In this document: positions 60,335 to 64,000 of the stretch, in pieces
How positions within the stretch are numbered: position 1 is the stretch's first letter
Layout of the letters: the number at the start of each line of letters is the position of its first letter
Source of the DNA: Phorcus lineatus
Taxonomy: Eukaryota > Mollusca > Gastropoda > Trochida > Trochidae
DNA: 64,000 nucleotides
NCBI GenBank assembly: GCA_921293015.1
Contig: OV121096.1
Span: 21,463,729-21,527,728 of the forward strand
Reading direction: 5' to 3'
The notes under the pieces: model-generated
Told to the model about the DNA's origin: nothing
Database searches by the model: none
Seen by the model: the letters and a program-made list of their open reading frames with translations, nothing else
Made by a program: the position numbers and the translations under genes

Positions 60335-60416
60335 TTTGAGGAAACCGGGGATCGAACCTGTATCATCCTGATAATTGTCCAGAGAGCTAACCACTATACC
60401 AACGAACCCAGCTGAC
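60335..60416 (-). repeat. tRNA-like pseudogene or SINE head
   Basis: Minus strand: TTGGTATAGTGGTTAGCTC (A box) and CAGGTTCGATCCCCGG (B box) at tRNA spacing. Acceptor ends (GGGTTCG / TTTCCTC) and the anticodon stem do not pair, so it is not a working tRNA. Confidence 0.5.
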
Positions 60417-60837
60417 ATTAAGAAGACATTTTAATGACCAAATTATTTAGAACTTTTAAAGTGATAGGAATGAGATGTACATGGTTAATTTTGTAAATCT
60501 TAAACGTCTACGGTAGTAAACATCTCCTCATTTACATTTTGAGATTTAGTCTTTTGTGGTTACTCAGGTGATGTTTACACTGGTTATACTTTCTGTTATG
60601 TGGCAAGTATATTTCAGCATGCGAGGCGATAGCGATTTCCTCATGCTTCTGTCGCCTACCGTTTTTAGCTACCGTTTCTTATCTGGAAGCGCCATTAATA
60701 TCGTACCACTGATATCAACAAAAGTATACCTCTATTATTTGTACGTGTGTTTAATATATTTATTTAAATGTGTTTGTCTCTGTATGAAATTGATTTTAAT
60801 GGTTGAATGGTAAGTCATTTTCCAACCTCGTTGTCGG

Positions 60838-60942
60838 CGTGCATGAATTGAAACACCTAGGCACGTGCGATGTAATCCCTCGACGCTCCGCGTCGCGGGA
60901 TCACAATTCGCAAGTGCCTCGGTGTTCCACTTCATTTACGCG
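60838..60942. repeat. ~105-bp near-palindrome
   Basis: Arms GCGTGCATGAATTGAAACAC / GTGTTCCACTTCATTTACGC, then CTAGGCAC / GTGCCTCG, and centre TCGACGCTCCGCGTCGCGGG. Interrupted by a few mismatches. A small CpG-rich hairpin element. Confidence 0.6.
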
Positions 60943-61187
60943 TTGATGAAGATACGTGTTATAGCTGCTCTTCAAGTACCTAGTCAACGTATCGTTTCCG
61001 ATTCATGAATAGGAGTATTATCATGGTTCTTTAGCAGAAACTATATTCAGATTTAGTGGCTTCATTCCAATTCTTTTGAGTATGTGATAATTCTAAAGTT
61101 GTACACTGTGTAATTTTTTTGCAGTGTGCGGTGAGTCACATTCATTTGGTATGGTTAAGAACCTAGTCGAGTCTATAATATTGTATC

Positions 61188-61519
61188 TTAAAGAGGCCGA
61201 CCTATCGTCATTCAGTCCCCCATTTTGTTTTTAAGGAAAATGACATGAAAAAAAGCGCTGTATTTTCACTAAAATTACAACATTATAAATATTAACTATG
61301 AATGGTTGCAATATCCACATGTTTACAAATCCTTTGTGATAGGACGAATCAATAATGCCTTCTTTATACTGTAGAAAGACATTTCACACTCGTTCGCCGA
61401 TGAATGGCTTCACATGTCATTTTGAGTGTGCGCTCTGATTTATCTACTTGTCGAATCGTATGCATCCAAAATATTACTCTCAGTTACTCATTTCTTAATG
61501 ATAAGTTATAACTGATATC
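61188..61519 (+). repeat. Possible partial MITE family 2 end
   Basis: TTAAAGAGGCCGACCTATCG at 61188 resembles the family 2 left end. No matching right end is seen before the next copy begins at 61520. Confidence 0.3.
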
Positions 61520-61862
61520 TTAAAGGGACAGTGGCACGTTTTTAAAGAAAAATAAGATTGATTTTACGCAAAATAAATGCTATCATATGAAGGCAATGTT
61601 TTTAACCAAAAGACGCAGTTTAAAACGAACATACCATGTTCAGTTAAGCTATAGGATTCCTCTCACCTTTCTCAAATGATTAAAGGGTGTTCACACAAAA
61701 ATGTCCGCCAGTAGTTAATGCTATTTGTTTTCCCGAACGGAAGACCGATTGTATTAATGCGATGCTTGACCCTCTGAAAATTATACATTTGGCAATAAAA
61801 GATTTTTAATGAGAATAATTTTAAGAAATAAAATTTTCAAAAAGTGCTACTATCCCTTTCAA
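61520..61862 (+). mobile_element. MITE family 2, full copy
   Basis: TTAAAGGGACAGTGGCACGT at the left and AAAGTGCTACTATCCCTTTC-AA at the right form TIRs of ~24 bp, 343 bp in total. Noncoding. Confidence 0.65.
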
Positions 61863-62403
61863 TACCTCAGAAAGACCTTTACTGCTTGAAGTATTCTTAG
61901 AAACATCTCTAGAGGTCCGAGGGAAGAACAAAGGAGGATTCTGCTTCTTTAGTTTTACTTTTTTAATTGTCTACCTTGAACATTGTTTTCAACCTTTGCG
62001 AAACCATCATAAGTTGCAATCCTCTTCGTTCAGCCCATCATCATCATGTACACCAAGGACAAATAAAGAAAGCAAAAGTGATTTGGTGAATGTTGGACTC
62101 TTTTAAAAGCAACAGAAGCAATGCAACTACAATATTTATTTCCATAACATCCTTTTTGTGTAATTTTCCACAGCTACAGCGCAAAAACTGGACACTGTAA
62201 ACTGTTTTGTTTGTTTAAGAAGCAATTTAAGAGGTTTTGGTAAATAATCATTTAGAACATATGTAAAGCAACTTTCACATAAGAGCAAACCAACGTGGCA
62301 TGCGTGGTTTCACACTCTGTGCCTGACAAGCCCTGTTGCACCCTCATCATATGCTCACCTGGCATATTTTCGCTCAGAGAGAAAACTAATCATAACCATA
62401 CAA

Positions 62404-62477
62404 CAACCTGGTTCCCGGGCCTCGTTCCGCTTGCGCTCTCTTAAGCGCAAGCGGAACGAGGCCCGGGAACCGGGTTG
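62404..62477. repeat. GC-rich 34-bp-arm hairpin
   Basis: CAACCTGGTTCCCGGGCCTC (62404 on) continues CGTTCCGCTTGCGCT to 62437, then a 6-base loop CTCTTA, then the complement 62444-62477 with one mismatch. The surroundings are AT-rich. Confidence 0.8.
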
Positions 62478-62479
62478 TA

Positions 62480-63928
62480 TCATTACAAGTGCATTACTAA
62501 GATTTAAAAAATCCGAATATTGTCAACGGCTGTGATGGGCTGTTTTAACGAGATTTATTTAGACTGAACCTTTCCGTGACCACCGCTAAATCATGGAGTG
62601 AGTACATCTATCGTTACCACTTACTAATTCTATACCTGCGCAATGTAGATGGCGACTTATATTGGAAACGGTCGCCGTCTGTTTTGATTGCGTTTTCTGA
62701 CCAAAACTCTTAAACTGTAACACCTAGCTCAATAAAACTTGACATATACATCAATCAGCATGTAAATCTGCCTCTTTTTCGTCTTACTCAGATTTCTATT
62801 TTTTTGGCGGTTTCAATGAAATTTTGAAATTAGTTTCCGAAGCAGAGCTCAAACACTGCAAGAATGAAACTTGCTATGTGCATCATTCCGAATGGGAAGA
62901 TATGCCTTTTTATGATATGACTTTCACTTTAAACAGCAGAACTAAAACATGTATATTACCAATCTGAACGGAATTTGGTATGTGGATAATGAAACAAAGT
63001 ATACAGTGTTACCGTAGTGCATTCACATATCTGCGTAACCTAGTGCAAATATGTAATTCAAGATGCCTTTAAGGCATAGCAGCATTGCGAGAAAGAAACG
63101 GATAATGCTGAATTTTCATTAAAGGAGTGAAGATCCATTGTACCTTAACGCATTCGTATATCATCCCTGACAGTTGATCATAACAGTTTTTGCAGGTTAT
63201 TGAAATGACCAGAGGTCAAATTTCTTCTCTCGAAAATCCTTGATAAGCTTAAGACACAAGTCATGTTTGTTCCTTTGCAGAAAGGCTGTGTGGTTCTTCT
63301 GATTTCTTTCTCAGAGAGCCGACATGGAAAGGAAATTTAAGATTTCGGAATTTCTCAAATATGACCCCTTCTGTCTTTCTGATTCCCAAGTAAGTTAAAG
63401 AATGCCGATTTTTTACATGGATAGAAGGTAATCCTTTGTCAATTCTGCTAAAGCTATTTCATTGACGTCCAAACTAAGCCTAAATGTCATGACATTTGTA
63501 CTAACAAACAGTAGTAAGTGAACAATCCTTCGGTATGCAGCTATATGTGCCTTTTTTAGTTTTCAACTTCTTGGGAGTTTATTTGTCTTTTTGAGTTTTT
63601 AACATCTTTGGAGATTTATTTTCGGAAAGTACTCTTCAGAAGCAATTGCCAATGAAAATTAAAAAAACTGTCGTCTTGTGTGGAACCAATATTTCAGGTA
63701 ATGCCAATTTTCGACACGAAATGTCATTGACTTAAGCCAAATATATATAGTTCTATATATTTTACAGAATTGTTATTCGTGGGGGGATATAGACGTCTCT
63801 TTCAGCTTGATCATATTTTGTAGAAGATATATATTTTCTTAATCTATGAGTGCTCCCGTTGTTTACTTAACCGTTATCATGGGTCCGTGTATTTACTGTG
63901 TTGAAACACAAGTGAAAATGTCTCTACC
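62480..63928. other. Intergenic, no gene seen
   Basis: AT-rich, no motif-bearing frame or strong repeat. Confidence 0.4.
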
Positions 63929-64000
63929 TTTTAGTGACACAGAGTATGTTCCATGATATTTAATGTCGGTTTCATAAGAGTCAAAATACCATACGACCTG
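63929..64000 (+). mobile_element. MITE family 1, left end, cut by window edge
   Basis: TTTTAGTGACACAGAGTATG and GAGTCAAAATACCAT match the left end of 44979-45460 (TTAAAGTGACACATAGTATG, GAGTCAAAATACCAT). Confidence 0.6.

Noticed and set aside
60335-60416. Functional tRNA gene
   Set aside because: A and B boxes are present but the acceptor and anticodon stems do not pair. More likely a SINE head or tRNA pseudogene.
60556-60813. 85-codon plus frame with hydrophobic stretches
   Set aside because: No start context, splice partner or known motif; hydrophobicity reflects T-rich DNA.
1-64000. CRISPR arrays, bacterial operons, prophage
   Set aside because: The tandem repeats have no unique spacers of constant length. 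Genes have spliceosomal introns and the DNA is clearly from an animal nucleus.

Overview
The window is animal nuclear DNA: AT-rich, with GT-AG introns and many short interspersed and inverted repeats. The repeat types (an Arg-tRNA-derived SINE ending in ACTC/ACCTC tails, dispersed GAGTGAG/TTTAACGCCGC cores, TIR elements and a Tx1/L1-like LINE) fit a marine gastropod, most likely an abalone- or top-snail-like vetigastropod. That placement rests on my recollection of repeat families and was not searched. All recognisable protein genes lie on the minus strand.

Layout in plus coordinates. 76-2005 (-) is a four-exon gene for a 153-residue secreted, dibasic-processed protein with 12 cysteines. A possible TATA box and noncoding first exon lie at 7830-7910. 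5.9-11.0 kb holds a 32-bp minisatellite, a LINE 3' remnant and a 102/204-bp satellite. 12.0-25.1 kb holds three tandem galactose-3-O-sulfotransferase-like paralogs, each with a tiny first coding exon (a cytosolic tail) and one large catalytic exon. Paralog 2 has a Gln-rich stem and ends inside a 34-bp minisatellite. A Tc1-type transposase remnant lies between paralogs 2 and 3.

27.6-47.2 kb (-) is a complete DNA polymerase delta catalytic subunit gene (POLD1). I could assemble 24 coding exons with consistent phases, giving 1096 residues with all exonuclease, polymerase and cysteine motifs, plus a probable noncoding 5' exon near 47.93-48.0 kb. Its introns carry many mobile elements: a 1336-bp foldback element in intron 19, MITEs in introns 2, 11 and 12, a SINE with target-site duplication in intron 13, and a SINE tail that forms the polypyrimidine tract of the exon 6 acceptor.

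48-64 kb has no gene I recognise. It contains a palindromic ACGTTGTCACAACGT array, a SINE next to the 3' end of a decayed LINE (51.99-56.05 kb, -), the inverted partner of a repeat in POLD1 intron 1, a 20/21-bp minisatellite, several TTAAAG-ended MITEs and two strong hairpins.

Functionally the genes are unrelated: replication (POLD1), Golgi glycan sulfation (the sulfotransferase cluster) and a secreted peptide. The unusual content is how repeats contribute working parts, namely a splice-site tract and a stop codon, and the size and structure of the foldback element.
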